A stretch of DNA of 64,000 nt from Actinomycetota bacterium (GCA_029978705.1 JAPOIY010000006.1:40750-104749); one strand, 5' to 3'; positions 1 through 8,491 are shown, counted from the stretch's first letter. The notes: generated by a model not told the origin, from the sequence alone. Made by a program: numbers and translations.

Positions 1-1136
1 CCCCCGCTGGTCGCCAGTTCGGCGTCGCGCGGGATCCGGGCAGCCCCCAGGTCGCGGCTGGCCAGCCAGCCCTCCGGCAGGCTGACGGGGCGCGCCCCGG
101 AGGTACGACCGCGGGGACCCCGGGTCAGGTCCGGCGGCGGCTGGGTCACGTCGATGCGGGCCAGCAGGTCGTCGATCTCGGCAAGGCTCGCGACCTGGCC
201 GAGTCCCGCGCGGACGTCGCGGCGCACGGCGTAGCCCTTGAAGTACCAGGCGTGGTGCTTGCGGATCTCCCGGCAGCCGATGTGGGCGCCGAAGGCGGCC
301 ACGAGCAGTTCCGCGTGGCGCCGGTAGGTCGCGATGACTCCGGCCAGGTCCGGCGTGGCCCGCACCGGACAGCCTCCCAGGCGGTCCGCGAGTTGGCCGA
401 ACAGCCAGGGGCGCCCCAGACAGCCGCGCCCCACGACGACCCCGTCGCAGCCGGTCTGCGCCATCATGCGGGCCGCGTCGTCGGCCTCCCAGATGTCCCC
501 GTTCCCCAGGACGGGCACCTCGGGGACCGTGTCCTTCAAGCGGGCGACGGCGTCCCAGCGGGCGTCGCCGCCGTAGAACTGTTCCGCGGTACGGGCATGC
601 AGCGCGATCCACGCGACACCAGCATCCGCGGCGGCGCGGCCCGCCTCCAGGTATGTCAGGTGCGTGTCGTCGATCCCCATGCGCATCTTGACGGTCACGG
701 GGATCCGCCCGTCGGCTGCGGTGACGGCGGCCTGTACGAGGGCACGGAAGTGGTCGGTCTTCCACGGCAGCGCGCTGCCGCCGCCCTTGCGGGTGACCTT
801 GGCCACCGGGCAGCCGAAGTTCAGGTCGACGTGGTCGGCCAGGTCCTCGGTGACGACGCGGCGCACCGCCTCGCCGAGGACGTCGGGGTCGACGGAGTGG
901 AACTGCAGCGAACGCGGGCTCTCGTCCTCGTCGAAGGTGGTGAGTCGGCCGGTCTTGTCGTTGTGTTCGAGGAAGGCCCGGGCCGTCACCATCTCCGAGA
1001 CGTAGAGCCCCGCTCCCTGTTCCCGGCACAGTCGGCGGAAGGCCCGGTTGGTGATGCCCGCCATCGGCGCCAGCACGACCGGGGGGTCGACCCGCAGGCC
1101 GGGCACCGTCAGCGCGGTCGACTCGGTGGCGGGCAT
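1..1136 (-). CDS. dusB: tRNA-dihydrouridine synthase, 3' end cut by window edge
   Basis: FMN-dependent TIM-barrel enzyme that reduces uridine to dihydrouridine in the D-loop of tRNAs, in the cytoplasm. The translation starts with a short leader, then the flavin-site strand LAPMAGITNRAFR (about residues 22-34) and the family motif NFGCPVAKVTRKGGG with the catalytic Cys near residue 108. About 378 codons lie in the window, so little is missing; the stop is beyond base 1. The start is ATG at 1136. A CACACT box lies six bases upstream with no clear ribosome-binding site, suggesting a leaderless or nearly leaderless message. ApbE lies 21 bp upstream on the same strand. Subtype DusB is chosen from the motif context typical of actinobacteria; family assignment is firm. 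Confidence 0.93.
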   Translation of the reverse strand, partial: MPATESTALTVPGLRVDPPVVLAPMAGITNRAFRRLCREQGAGLYVSEMVTARAFLEHNDKTGRLTTFDEDESPRSLQFHSVDPDVLGEAVRRVVTEDLADHVDLNFGCPVAKVTRKGGGSALPWKTDHFRALVQAAVTAADGRIPVTVKMRMGIDDTHLTYLEAGRAAADAGVAWIALHARTAEQFYGGDARWDAVARLKDTVPEVPVLGNGDIWEADDAARMMAQTGCDGVVVGRGCLGRPWLFGQLADRLGGCPVRATPDLAGVIATYRRHAELLVAAFGAHIGCREIRKHHAWYFKGYAVRRDVRAGLGQVASLAEIDDLLARIDVTQPPPDLTRGPRGRTSGARPVSLPEGWLASRDLGAARIPRDAELATSG

Positions 1137-1142
1137 GCTCTC

Positions 1143-1148
1143 AGTGTG
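1143..1148 (-). promoter_or_regulatory. CACACT box six bases before the dusB start
   Basis: Read on the minus strand as CACACT-GAGAGC-ATG. The spacing to the start codon matches a -10 element of a leaderless transcript, although the first base is C rather than T. The same CACACTGAG string precedes the starts of recO and the CPBP protease gene in this window. Confidence 0.4.
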
Positions 1149-1157
1149 GCATCGCAG

Positions 1158-1862
1158 TCACGCCGCCCGGCGGCCGCCGGTTTCGTCGAGCCACAGGGCG
1201 CCGTACGCCGGGAAGCGGGCCCACCACGCGGGGTCGGGCTCCCCGTGGGACCACAGCGCGGTGGCCAGCGCGTCGGCGACGGCGATGTCGGGGCCCACGA
1301 CCGTGACGCTCCCCCCGCGGACCCATCGGTGCTTGCCCCACACGTGGGCCCCCCGCTCGTAGTCCCCGGACGTCGCGACCGCGCCGTCGCGTGCGGCGAG
1401 GACCTCGGCGACGGCGCCCGGCAGGACGGGGTGCTGCACCGCGACGTGCCAGGGGCGCTGCGCGTCGGGGCCGCCGGCCGTGACCACGTCACCCCCGACC
1501 CCCAGCATCCAGTCGGGGTGCCCGGAGCTGCGCAACGCCCGTTCGACCTGGGCCATGGCCCATCCCTTGACGTAGCCGGTCGGATCCCACCGTCCGGTCG
1601 GGTCGAGGGGCCGGAAGGCCCCCGCCGTGGCCTGTTCCAGTTCCGCGCACCGGTCCCTCACGGTCCGCAGGTCGGCGCTGAGCTCCCGGCCGGGATGGCG
1701 GCGCAGCCGGCTCAGTTCGCTGTCGTGCCGGTAGGGACTGAAGCGGGCATCGGCGTCCTCCAGGATGGCGCGGGCCGTCGCGGTGATCGTGTCGATGGCG
1801 GCGTCAGGGGTGGTCACCGTGGCCACGGTGCCCATCACGGGGAAGCTGCGGCGCCGGGTCAC
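1158..1862 (-). CDS. apbE: ApbE-like FAD:protein FMN transferase
   Basis: ApbE enzymes attach FMN covalently to a Thr of FMN-binding domains using FAD as donor. Seen here: N-terminal RRSFPVMGTVATVTTP, the substrate-site segment DPTGYVKGWAMAQ and LGVGGDVVTAGG, and a late TSGDYERG segment, all in family order. The protein is 234 aa, shorter than most ApbE proteins, and has no lipoprotein signal. The GTG start at 1862 overlaps the stop of the upstream FMN-binding gene as GTGA, so the two are translationally coupled. The neighbour carries an SGAT flavinylation motif, which makes it the obvious substrate. Function is inferred from family and context. Confidence 0.85.
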   Translation of the reverse strand: MTRRRSFPVMGTVATVTTPDAAIDTITATARAILEDADARFSPYRHDSELSRLRRHPGRELSADLRTVRDRCAELEQATAGAFRPLDPTGRWDPTGYVKGWAMAQVERALRSSGHPDWMLGVGGDVVTAGGPDAQRPWHVAVQHPVLPGAVAEVLAARDGAVATSGDYERGAHVWGKHRWVRGGSVTVVGPDIAVADALATALWSHGEPDPAWWARFPAYGALWLDETGGRRAA

Positions 1863-2299
1863 AGTTGGTCCAGGATCGACTGCAGGGACATGCGGTACCC
1901 CTCGGTCGTGTAGGTCGCCCCGGACACCCCGTCGAACTCCACGCCCTGCTGCGCGACCTGCCGTTCGATGATCGGCAGGGCGCGGCTGTTGATCGCGACG
2001 CTCTCGCCGTCGCCGTCGGGGTAGACCACCGCCTGCGAGTCGCAGATCGTGCCGTCGCCGGCGACCGCCGCTTCCACCTGGACCGGGCCCCAGCGCGTCT
2101 GGACCAGGTCGCCCGTGACGGTCCGGGCCGTGTCACAGGTGGTGTCAGCGGCACCGGCGGTGGTCTCGCTGGTCTCGGTGGGGTGGCCCCCGGCCGCGGC
2201 CGGTCCGGGGTGGAGCGCCTTGTCGAACCCGGCCACCAGCCCGAGGGCGATGCCGCCCAGCGCGACGCCCGGGGCGATGCTCCTGATGAATCCCGCCAT
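1859..2299 (-). CDS. FMN-binding domain protein, probable covalently flavinylated electron carrier
   Basis: A 146-residue protein with one N-terminal hydrophobic segment (residues 4-22), then an Ala/Gly/Thr linker and an FMN_bind domain ending in DGVSGATYTTEGY. In NqrC/RnfG-type domains the Thr of SGAT (here about residue 129) carries phosphodiester-linked FMN. The domain most likely faces the outside of the membrane. The ATG at 2299 is chosen because it sits 2 bp after the stop of the upstream flavocytochrome gene and begins the membrane segment. It is followed by apbE with a GTGA overlap. The three genes form a reductase, carrier and flavinylating-enzyme set; the physiological acceptor is unknown. 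Confidence 0.85.
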   Translation of the reverse strand: MAGFIRSIAPGVALGGIALGLVAGFDKALHPGPAAAGGHPTETSETTAGAADTTCDTARTVTGDLVQTRWGPVQVEAAVAGDGTICDSQAVVYPDGDGESVAINSRALPIIERQVAQQGVEFDGVSGATYTTEGYRMSLQSILDQL

Positions 2300-2301
2300 G
2301 G

Positions 2302-3669
2302 TCAGACTCCGAAATGTTCGATGTGGATCCGGTCCCCGGGAACCCCGGCGGACCGCAGTGACCGTTCGACCTCGCGTTCCAGGGCGGGCGGCCCGCACAG
2401 GAAGACGTCCCGGCCAGCGAGGTCGGGCACGGCGCGTCGCAGCAGTTCCGGCGCGAACGGTCGGCGTCCGGGCCAGCGACTGCGTGGACCGGTCACGACC
2501 AGCAGGCGGCCACCTCGGTCGGCCACCATGTCCCGGATCTCGTCCAGGTGGGGGATGTGCTCCTCAGAGGGCGCCCGGGCCACGACCACGGGCCGCTGCC
2601 GCGGACTGCAGTCGGCCAGCACGGAGCGCACCACCGTGATGCCGACGCCGCCGCCGATCAGCAGCACTGGACGCCCCTGGGCCCGGTCGGCGGTGAACCT
2701 GCCGTACGGCCCTTCGAGGACGACCCGCGTGCCGGGCCGCACCGCCGCCATCCGGGCGGAGCCGTCGCCGGTCAATTTCACGGTGAACCGCAGCAGGCCG
2801 GCGCGGGGACGCGCCGACAGCGAGATCGGGTGGGCCTGCCACCACAGGTCCCCGGTGAGGACCCGCAGCAGGAAGAACTGGCCGGCGCGGGCCCGGTGGA
2901 TGCGCCGCCCGGAGGCGCGCATCTCGAGGGCCACTGTGTCCGGGGCGACCGTGGTGATGCGGGTGATCGTGGCGCGCCCGGTGGCGCAGGCCACCAGCAG
3001 GTCGCCCCCGCGCGCCCAGAGCACGACCGCGGCCGTCGCGACGAACAGGCCGATCCACCACCAGTGGCCGACGGGAGTCGACTCCCCGAAATCGGTGCCC
3101 AAGGTGACCTGGTGACCGAAACCCAGCAGGACGGCGAGGTATCCGGTGACGTGTACCCCCAGCCACGTCTCGTACGTCATCCGCTGCCGCAGCGGGCGGT
3201 AACTCGTCGTGGCCACCGTCAGGAAGAGGGCGGCGGCCACGGACGCGGCCACCATCCACGAGGAGCCCGTTACGAGGGACACGTACTGCCGCCAGACCCG
3301 CGGCCACGACCCGCCCGCCACGCCGACCGAACTGGCGACGAGGTGGACCAGCAGAGCGAAGACGGTGGTGATACCGGCGACACGGTGCCAGGCCCACAGC
3401 CGGTCCAGGCCCGCGCCGCGCTCCAGCCCGCGGGGCCGGGCGACGAGGATCAGGCCGACGAGCGCCGCCAGCGCGGACCCGATGCCGGCCCACTGGCCGA
3501 CCACGAGCCACCCCCCGCCGGGGGTCCCGAACTGGCCCAGGCCGCCATCGACCAACCAGACCGCTGCCGTGCCGCCCACGACGAATCCCAGCACCCACCC
3601 TGCCGGGCCGCGACGGCGCGGCACAGCCGGCGCGACGGTCTGTCGCACGGGCGCGGGGGCGATGGCCAC
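2302..3669 (-). CDS. Ferric-reductase-like transmembrane flavocytochrome
   Basis: A 455-residue membrane oxidoreductase. About six transmembrane segments occupy residues 22-220. Paired His residues sit in two of them (H95/H109 and H173/H186), the expected b-heme ligands of the ferric reductase domain. The C-terminal half is a ferredoxin-NADP reductase module: flavin-site HPISLS (280-285), nucleotide-site GGGVGI (about 339-344) and CGPP (about 425). It would move electrons from NAD(P)H through FAD and heme across the membrane. The GTG start at 3669 is supported by AGGAGGA five bases upstream (plus strand 3674-3680). It heads the operon with the FMN-binding protein and ApbE, the likely onward carrier and its maturase. 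Confidence 0.88.
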   Translation of the reverse strand: MAIAPAPVRQTVAPAVPRRRGPAGWVLGFVVGGTAAVWLVDGGLGQFGTPGGGWLVVGQWAGIGSALAALVGLILVARPRGLERGAGLDRLWAWHRVAGITTVFALLVHLVASSVGVAGGSWPRVWRQYVSLVTGSSWMVAASVAAALFLTVATTSYRPLRQRMTYETWLGVHVTGYLAVLLGFGHQVTLGTDFGESTPVGHWWWIGLFVATAAVVLWARGGDLLVACATGRATITRITTVAPDTVALEMRASGRRIHRARAGQFFLLRVLTGDLWWQAHPISLSARPRAGLLRFTVKLTGDGSARMAAVRPGTRVVLEGPYGRFTADRAQGRPVLLIGGGVGITVVRSVLADCSPRQRPVVVARAPSEEHIPHLDEIRDMVADRGGRLLVVTGPRSRWPGRRPFAPELLRRAVPDLAGRDVFLCGPPALEREVERSLRSAGVPGDRIHIEHFGV

Positions 3670-3831
3670 GGGGTCCTCCTGAGGCGGTCGGATCCCAGCG
3701 TGACGGCCGCGGGCGGATGCGTCCAACAGCAGGACCGGATCTTGATCGGACGCTCACGTGATTCCCAGACGGACCGCGGCCAACCTGGGAATCGGCTGGG
3801 AGGCGTGGGGCCGGCGGGCGCCCGCATGCCC

Positions 3832-3837
3832 TAGCCT
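3832..3837 (+). promoter_or_regulatory. -10 box TAGCCT for a leaderless mini-ORF and the DUF4239 gene
   Basis: TAGCCT is followed by seven bases and then ATG at 3845, which places the expected transcription start on that ATG. No clear -35 is seen. Confidence 0.5.
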
Positions 3838-3844
3838 ATGGGCC

Positions 3845-3889
3845 ATGTCTGTGGGCACTGGAGCCGTCCGCCGAGGCGCGACGCCGTGA
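3845..3889 (+). CDS. Possible 14-residue leader peptide
   Basis: ATG at 3845, seven bases after a TAGCCT -10 box, opens a 14-codon reading frame (MSVGTGAVRRGATP). Its TGA stop at 3887-3889 overlaps the GTG start of the DUF4239 gene as GTGA. The layout fits a leaderless mini-ORF whose translation delivers ribosomes to the downstream gene by termination-reinitiation. No function of the peptide itself is suggested. The alternative is that the downstream gene starts in its own frame at 3838 and this frame is not used. Confidence 0.4.
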   Translation: MSVGTGAVRRGATP

Positions 3890-4800
3890 GTCACCTGTTC
3901 TTCCAGATCCCGTCGGGCCTGCGCCTGTTGGCCGCCATCGCCATCACCGTGGGCATCACCGTCTTCGTGGTGTGGCGTTTCCACGACCGCATCATCGTGC
4001 TCGGCAGCGGGGGCAAGTGGCCCTACGAGCCGCCCCAGGACGAGGACGACGAGAAGGACGAGGACAGCGAGGAGACCGAGGAAGAGAGAGAAGAGAAGGA
4101 AGAGGAGGAGAAGGAGGAGAAGGCCGCCGAGGAGGAGCATCCGAAGCCGGCGGCCTCGCAGTACCTGGCGCAGCGCGTGGGGCAGTGGACCGGCATGGCC
4201 TTCGTGTTCATGCTGGCGTTCACCCTGAGCAACCTGTGGAGCAACGGGCAGGATGTGCGGTCGGGGATCCGGGACGAGACCCTCGCCTACCAGAGCGCCG
4301 TCGCGGCGGCGCAGTACCTGCCGGCAGCGGCCCGGGACACCACCGTGGCGGGACTGCGGGAGTACGCCGACCGGGAGCAGGCCATGCTGCCGCTGCTGCA
4401 ACAGGCCGATGTCAACGGGGCCATCGCGGCGCAGCAGGAAGCGAGCCTCGGTCTGGCCGCGACGCTGAGCCGGGCGGCGAAGGAGGGCGGGGAGAAGGCC
4501 GAGACGTGGGCCACCTTGACCTCCCAGTCCCGCGCGATGATGGACGCCAGTATCGACCGGATCGGGCAACTGCCCGGGCCGCAGGTGCCCGGCGTCATCA
4601 TGCTGCTGTTCATCCTGGCGATCACGACGCTGGCGATCACCGCGGCCTACCAGTCCGCGTCCCTGGGCAGCAACATGGTCCTCATGGGCGTCATGGCGGC
4701 GGTGGTGGCGCTGCTGCTGTTCTGGGTGGTCGAGATCAGTAACCCCTACCAGGGGGGGACGGCCTCGACGCCGACCATCGGCGCCACGCCGGGTCGCTGA
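3886..4800 (+). CDS. DUF4239-like multi-pass membrane protein with polyacidic insert
   Basis: A 304-residue protein. One N-terminal membrane segment (residues about 11-30) is followed by a strongly acidic stretch (residues 52-84, almost all Glu, Asp and Lys). A second membrane segment lies near 100-116, then a helical soluble region and two C-terminal membrane segments (about 236-283). The layout resembles DUF4239 proteins, whose function is unknown. GTG at 3886 is preferred because a GAGG precedes it and it overlaps the mini-ORF stop; an in-frame ATG at 3838 would add 16 residues. It converges on glyS with only 3 bp between stops. The acidic segment is encoded by a 46-base all-purine run, unlike anything else in the window. 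Confidence 0.65.
   Translation: MSHLFFQIPSGLRLLAAIAITVGITVFVVWRFHDRIIVLGSGGKWPYEPPQDEDDEKDEDSEETEEEREEKEEEEKEEKAAEEEHPKPAASQYLAQRVGQWTGMAFVFMLAFTLSNLWSNGQDVRSGIRDETLAYQSAVAAAQYLPAAARDTTVAGLREYADREQAMLPLLQQADVNGAIAAQQEASLGLAATLSRAAKEGGEKAETWATLTSQSRAMMDASIDRIGQLPGPQVPGVIMLLFILAITTLAITAAYQSASLGSNMVLMGVMAAVVALLLFWVVEISNPYQGGTASTPTIGATPGR
4078..4123 (+). repeat. 46-base uninterrupted purine tract
   Basis: Every base from 4078 to 4123 is A or G. It encodes a Glu/Lys-rich part of the acidic insert of the membrane protein. In a genome of this GC content such a strand-asymmetric tract is unusual. Confidence 0.9.
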
Positions 4801-4803
4801 GCC

Positions 4804-6186
4804 TCAGCAGCGCGGCAGGCGCTCGTCGAGCCACCGCTCGACGTGGTCGATCGAGATGCGCTCCTGGGCCATGGTGTCCCGCTCCCGCACAGTGACGGCG
4901 TTGTCCTCCAGCGACTCGAAGTCCACCGTCAGGCAGTACGGCGTGCCGATCTCGTCCTGCCTGCGGTAACGCCGACCGATCGCGCCCGCGTCGTCGAAGT
5001 CGACGTTCCAGCGGCGCCGCAGGGAGTCGGCCAGCGACCGTGCCTTCGGTGACAGATCCGCGTTGCGGGACAGGGGCAGCACCGCCGCCTTGACGGGCGC
5101 CAGGCGCGGGTCGAACCGCATCACCGTGCGCTGGTCGACGCCGCCCTTGGCGTTGGGCGCCTCGTCGACCGCGTAGGCGTCCAGCAGAAAGGCCAGCACG
5201 GCCCGGGTGAGTCCGGCGGCGGGCTCGATGACGTAGGGGGTCCAGCGCTCGCCGGACGCCTGGTCGAAGAACGAGAGATCGGTTCCGGAGCTCTCGCTGT
5301 GGGTGCGCAGGTCGAAGTCGGTGCGGTTCGCGATGCCCTCGAGTTCCGCCCAGGTGCTGCCGGCGAACTCGAAGCGGTACTCGATGTCCACGGTGCGCTT
5401 GGAGTAGTGGGACAGCTTCTCCTGGGGGTGTTCGTACAGGCGCAGGTTCTCCCCGCGGATCCCCAGGTCGGTGTACCAGGAGACGCGTTCGTTCAGCCAG
5501 TACTCGTGCCACTCCTCGTCGCTGCCGGGGGGCACGAAGAATTCCATCTCCATCTGCTCGAACTCACGCGTGCGGAAGATGAAGTTGCCGGGGGTGATCT
5601 CGTTGCGGAAGGACTTGCCGGTCTGTGCGATCCCGAACGGCGGTTTCATGCGGGCCGCATTGGCGACGTTGAGGTAGTTCACGAAGATGCCCTGCGCGGT
5701 CTCGGGGCGCAGGTAGTGCACGGACCCGTCGTCCTCGACGGGTCCGATGGACGTACGCAGCAGGCCGTTGAAGTCCCGCGGCTCGGTGAAGTCCCCGCGG
5801 GTGCCGCAGTTCGGGCAGGCGATCTCCGACAGGCCCTCCGGCGGGCGCCCCTTCTTCTCCTCGAACGCCTCGAGCAACTGGTCCGCCCGGAACCGGCGGT
5901 GGCAGGCGCGGCACTCCGTCAGGGGGTCCACGAACGCCGCCACGTGGCCGGACGCCTGCCAGACCTGCGGGGCGAGGATCACCGATGAGTCCAGTCCCAC
6001 GACATCGCCGCGGGAGCGCACCATCGTCTGCCACCACTGGCGCCGGATGTTCTCCTTCAGCTCCACGCCCAGCGGACCGTAGTCCCACGCGGACCGGGTC
6101 CCGCCGTAGATCTCGCTCGATGCGAAGACGAAACCCCGTCGTTTGCAGAGGTTGACGACAGCGTCTACCCGGTCCTTGTCCGCCAT
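4804..6186 (-). CDS. glyS: Glycine--tRNA ligase, single-chain (alpha2) type
   Basis: Class II synthetase charging tRNA-Gly; 460 aa, the normal length of the homodimeric bacterial form. Seen: N-terminal [14 protein letters not shown], a zinc-type pair CRACHRRF and [10 protein letters not shown], the RPETAQGIF segment, motif 2 with [19 protein letters not shown] and motif 3 with [14 protein letters not shown], then an anticodon-binding domain containing [13 protein letters not shown] at 6186 gives the canonical N terminus ([10 protein letters not shown]). A TAGGCT -10 box lies seven bases upstream, overlapping the stop codon of the ABM-fold gene, so glyS probably also has its own leaderless transcript. 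Confidence 0.97.
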   Translation of the reverse strand: MADKDRVDAVVNLCKRRGFVFASSEIYGGTRSAWDYGPLGVELKENIRRQWWQTMVRSRGDVVGLDSSVILAPQVWQASGHVAAFVDPLTECRACHRRFRADQLLEAFEEKKGRPPEGLSEIACPNCGTRGDFTEPRDFNGLLRTSIGPVEDDGSVHYLRPETAQGIFVNYLNVANAARMKPPFGIAQTGKSFRNEITPGNFIFRTREFEQMEMEFFVPPGSDEEWHEYWLNERVSWYTDLGIRGENLRLYEHPQEKLSHYSKRTVDIEYRFEFAGSTWAELEGIANRTDFDLRTHSESSGTDLSFFDQASGERWTPYVIEPAAGLTRAVLAFLLDAYAVDEAPNAKGGVDQRTVMRFDPRLAPVKAAVLPLSRNADLSPKARSLADSLRRRWNVDFDDAGAIGRRYRRQDEIGTPYCLTVDFESLEDNAVTVRERDTMAQERISIDHVERWLDERLPRC

Positions 6187-6193
6187 ACGCGCC

Positions 6194-6199
6194 AGCCTA
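6194..6199 (-). promoter_or_regulatory. -10 box TAGGCT for leaderless glyS, overlapping an upstream stop codon
   Basis: On the minus strand TAGGCT-GGCGCGT-ATG. The TAG is the stop codon of the upstream ABM-fold gene. The 7-nt distance to the ATG fits transcription starting at the start codon. Confidence 0.55.
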
Positions 6200-6547
6200 G
6201 CGGGAGCTTGGTCGGCCCGGTCCCGCCCGTCCGGCGTCGGGAGCCAGATCACTGGGCAGCGTGCGTACCTGTCCGGCCGCGACCTCGGCCAGGACCTCGA
6301 CGACCGTGTCGTCGCCGGTGCTGTACGCCTGCAGCGGCCCCAGCGCCATCTTGGCCGCGTAGCTGCCCAGCCCGCGGCGCAGCGCGCCGGCGTCGGCCCA
6401 CCGGGAGGCGAGCACCCACGCCTCGGGGTCGTCGGGCGCCCGCCCCACCCAGCCGGCCTCGCAGCCGGGGGCCGCGGCCAGCGCGGCCAGGGCCTCATCC
6501 AACAGCGGTCGGATCGCCGCATCGCGGTACCTGAGGAGTACGAACAC
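6197..6547 (-). CDS. Small ABM-fold (antibiotic biosynthesis monooxygenase-like) protein
   Basis: A 116-residue protein beginning [20 protein letters not shown], with later [23 protein letters not shown]. This is the beta-alpha-beta pattern of dimeric alpha/beta-barrel ABM-family proteins: a hydrophobic first strand, a helix, then a strand carrying a conserved Trp. Members include small monooxygenases, heme-degrading enzymes and proteins of unknown role; nothing in the sequence picks among them. The start is GTG at 6547 with no strong ribosome-binding site. It lies 10 bp upstream of glyS on the same strand and its stop forms part of the glyS -10 box. The C-terminal 20 residues are Pro/Gly/Arg-rich and probably disordered. 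Confidence 0.7.
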   Translation of the reverse strand: MFVLLRYRDAAIRPLLDEALAALAAAPGCEAGWVGRAPDDPEAWVLASRWADAGALRRGLGSYAAKMALGPLQAYSTGDDTVVEVLAEVAAGQVRTLPSDLAPDAGRAGPGRPSSR

Positions 6548-6629
6548 GCCACGAGCATGCCGTGGATTGGGTCCACGGGGCCAGATGGGGGACCATGGGG
6601 GCGTCCGGCGGAGCGAAGGAGCGACTCAG

Positions 6630-6977
6630 GTGTCCCAGAGGAAGTCCCGCAGCCCCCAGCGGTCCCAGCCGCAGCCTCAGAACGACTCCGGGCGGCGCAC
6701 GCTGGAACGGATCAGCGCCCCCGCCCTCATCACGCTGCACAACATGCCGCGGTGGGTGGTGCCGGTCCTCCTGGCCACCCTGCTGTTCCTCGGGCTGATA
6801 TTGGCGGGCGACTGGCGGTTCCTCGGCGCCTTCCTGCTCGTGGTGGTGGGCTTGTTCGTGTCGTGGCTGACGGCTCTGTCGTGGCCGATCCTCACCCCGT
6901 CAAGCCGGGCGGTCCGCGTCATCGTGGCCGTCGTCCTGTTCGGCCTGGCGGCCCTGAAGGCCCTCGGTCGCTGGTGA
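6630..6977 (+). CDS. Small membrane protein (DUF6703-like)
   Basis: A 115-residue protein. The N-terminal 25 residues are rich in Ser, Arg, Gln and Pro. Three hydrophobic segments follow: [39 protein letters not shown], and [19 protein letters not shown] at the C terminus. It resembles a small uncharacterised actinobacterial membrane family; function unknown. The GTG start at 6630 is supported by GAAGGAG about eight bases upstream. It faces uppS tail to tail and the two coding regions overlap by 78 bp (6900-6977), so the last membrane segment and the uppS C terminus share DNA on opposite strands. Confidence 0.65.
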   Translation: MSQRKSRSPQRSQPQPQNDSGRRTLERISAPALITLHNMPRWVVPVLLATLLFLGLILAGDWRFLGAFLLVVVGLFVSWLTALSWPILTPSSRAVRVIVAVVLFGLAALKALGRW

Positions 6978-7754
6978 CGTGACGGCGTTGGGCAGCGCCC
7001 CGCCGTACCGCCGGTCCCGGTCGACGTACTGCGTCAGGGCCGCCCACAGGTGCCGGCGGTCCACGTCGGGCCACAGTTCCGGCAGGAAGACCATCTCGGC
7101 GTACGCCGACTGCCACAGCAGGAAGTTGCTGATCCGCTGCTCGCCCGAGGTGCGGATGAACAGGTCGACGTCGGGCATGTCCGGTTCGTCGAGATAGCGC
7201 GCGAACGTCTCCTCGCTGATCTTCTTCGGGTCGACGCGGCCGGCCCGCACGTCCTCGGCGAGGGAGGTGGCGGCGTCGGTGATCTCGGCGCGGCCGCCGT
7301 AGTTGACACACATGGTGAGGGTGCAGCGGTCGTTGCCGGCCGTGAGGTCCTCGGCGGCCTCCAACTCCGCGATCACCGACTTCCACAGGCGGGGTCGTCG
7401 CCCGGCCCAGCGGATCCGCACCCCCAGATCGTGCAGCTCGGCCCGCCGCCGCCGCATGACGTCGCGGTTGAACCCCATGAGGTAGCGGACCTCGTCCGGC
7501 GACCGGCGCCAGTTCTCCGTCGAGAAGGCGTAGACGCTGACGTTGCGCAGGCCGACCTCGAGCGCCCCGTGCATGACGTCCAGCAGGGCGTACTCCCCCG
7601 CAGCGTGTCCGGCGTTGCGCGGCAGCCCCCGCTCCTTGGCCCACCGGCCGTTGCCGTCCATCACGATGGCGACATGTCCGGGCAGCGCGGCGGCGGGCAG
7701 GTCCGGGGGCCGGGCGCCCGAGGCGTGCGGCGACGGGTCGGCGTAGGTCCTCAC
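6900..7754 (-). CDS. uppS: Isoprenyl transferase (undecaprenyl/polyprenyl diphosphate synthase)
   Basis: cis-Prenyltransferase that builds the polyprenyl diphosphate carrier used in peptidoglycan and other envelope synthesis. The diphosphate-binding motif [19 protein letters not shown] is at residues 32-50 (catalytic Asp33), followed by the [17 protein letters not shown] segment, [19 protein letters not shown] and the C-terminal [11 protein letters not shown]. The 284 aa include about 28 extra C-terminal residues after the usual end (RRYGG). The GTG start at 7754 overlaps the recO stop as GTGA. The extra tail lies largely in the antisense overlap with the small membrane-protein gene. Confidence 0.95.
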   Translation of the reverse strand: MRTYADPSPHASGARPPDLPAAALPGHVAIVMDGNGRWAKERGLPRNAGHAAGEYALLDVMHGALEVGLRNVSVYAFSTENWRRSPDEVRYLMGFNRDVMRRRRAELHDLGVRIRWAGRRPRLWKSVIAELEAAEDLTAGNDRCTLTMCVNYGGRAEITDAATSLAEDVRAGRVDPKKISEETFARYLDEPDMPDVDLFIRTSGEQRISNFLLWQSAYAEMVFLPELWPDVDRRHLWAALTQYVDRDRRYGGALPNAVTSPATEGLQGRQAEQDDGHDDADRPA

Positions 7755-8485
7755 CGGGCCGTCTCCACCAGGGGGAGGGATCGCAGCTGCCGCTCGAGGT
7801 GCCACTGCACGAACGCCGCGACCAGCGCACTGCCCTCGCGAAGCACCCGTACGTCGCTGGCCTCCGCGGTGTCCCAGTCGCCCGACAGCAGGGCCCCCAG
7901 GTGGAAAAGGGTCTCGGCGCGGGGCGACGCGGACCCGGCGGGCCGACAGTTCGGGCACATCGCCCCCCCGGAGGCGAGGTGGAAGGCGCGGTGCGGTCCC
8001 GGGCGCCCGCACCGGGCGCAGTCGGCGAAGGAGGGCGTCCAGCCGGACACGGCCATGGACCGCAGCAGGTACGCGTCGAGGATCAGGCGGCCGTCCCGCT
8101 CCCCCGCGGACAGGGCCCGCAGGCCACCCACCAGGAGCAGGTACTGCTGGGGCGCCGGCTGTCGGTCCACCGGCGTGAGCCGTTCGGCCGCCTCAAGCAT
8201 CGCCGACCCGGCGGTCCACCGGTGGTAGTCGCCCACCAGGTCGGCGCCGTGGGACCGCAGCGACTCCACCTGGGTGACCGTGTCCAGGGACCGACCCTCG
8301 TACAACTGCAGATCGACGTGCCCGAACGGTTCGAGGCGCGCCCCGAACCGGCTGCGCGGGCGGCGCACCCCCTTGGCGACGGCCCGCACGCGGCCGTTGT
8401 CCTTGGTGAGCAGCGTGATGATGCGGTCGACCTCGCCGAGGTCGTGCGTACGCAGCACGACACCTTCGTCCCGGTACACCGCCAC
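7751..8485 (-). CDS. recO: DNA repair protein RecO
   Basis: Recombination mediator of the RecFOR pathway that anneals strands and helps load RecA. The 244-residue sequence opens with [22 protein letters not shown], the family N-terminal OB-fold signature, and carries a zinc-type four-Cys site (CARC, then CPNC about 30 residues later) and a helical C terminus. The GTG start at 8485 gives the canonical [11 protein letters not shown] opening; an in-frame GTG two codons later is possible. A CACACT box stands six bases upstream. It is the first gene of recO-uppS, transcribed away from the AI-2E-family transporter gene. Confidence 0.93.
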   Translation of the reverse strand: MAVYRDEGVVLRTHDLGEVDRIITLLTKDNGRVRAVAKGVRRPRSRFGARLEPFGHVDLQLYEGRSLDTVTQVESLRSHGADLVGDYHRWTAGSAMLEAAERLTPVDRQPAPQQYLLLVGGLRALSAGERDGRLILDAYLLRSMAVSGWTPSFADCARCGRPGPHRAFHLASGGAMCPNCRPAGSASPRAETLFHLGALLSGDWDTAEASDVRVLREGSALVAAFVQWHLERQLRSLPLVETAR

Positions 8486-8491
8486 CGCCTC

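Noticed and set aside
252..3834. Long plus-strand open frames (for example 252-1913, 1865-3115, 2548-3834) opposite dusB, apbE and the flavocytochrome
   Set aside because: They are antisense shadows created by high GC third positions: compositions are rich in Arg, Gly and Pro with no recognisable motif, while the minus-strand frames carry complete family signatures.
4804..6576. N-terminal extension of glyS by 130 residues to 6576
   Set aside because: The extension is low-complexity Arg/Pro/Trp read out of frame through the ABM-fold gene, and the canonical GlyRS N terminus starts at 6186 behind a -10 box.
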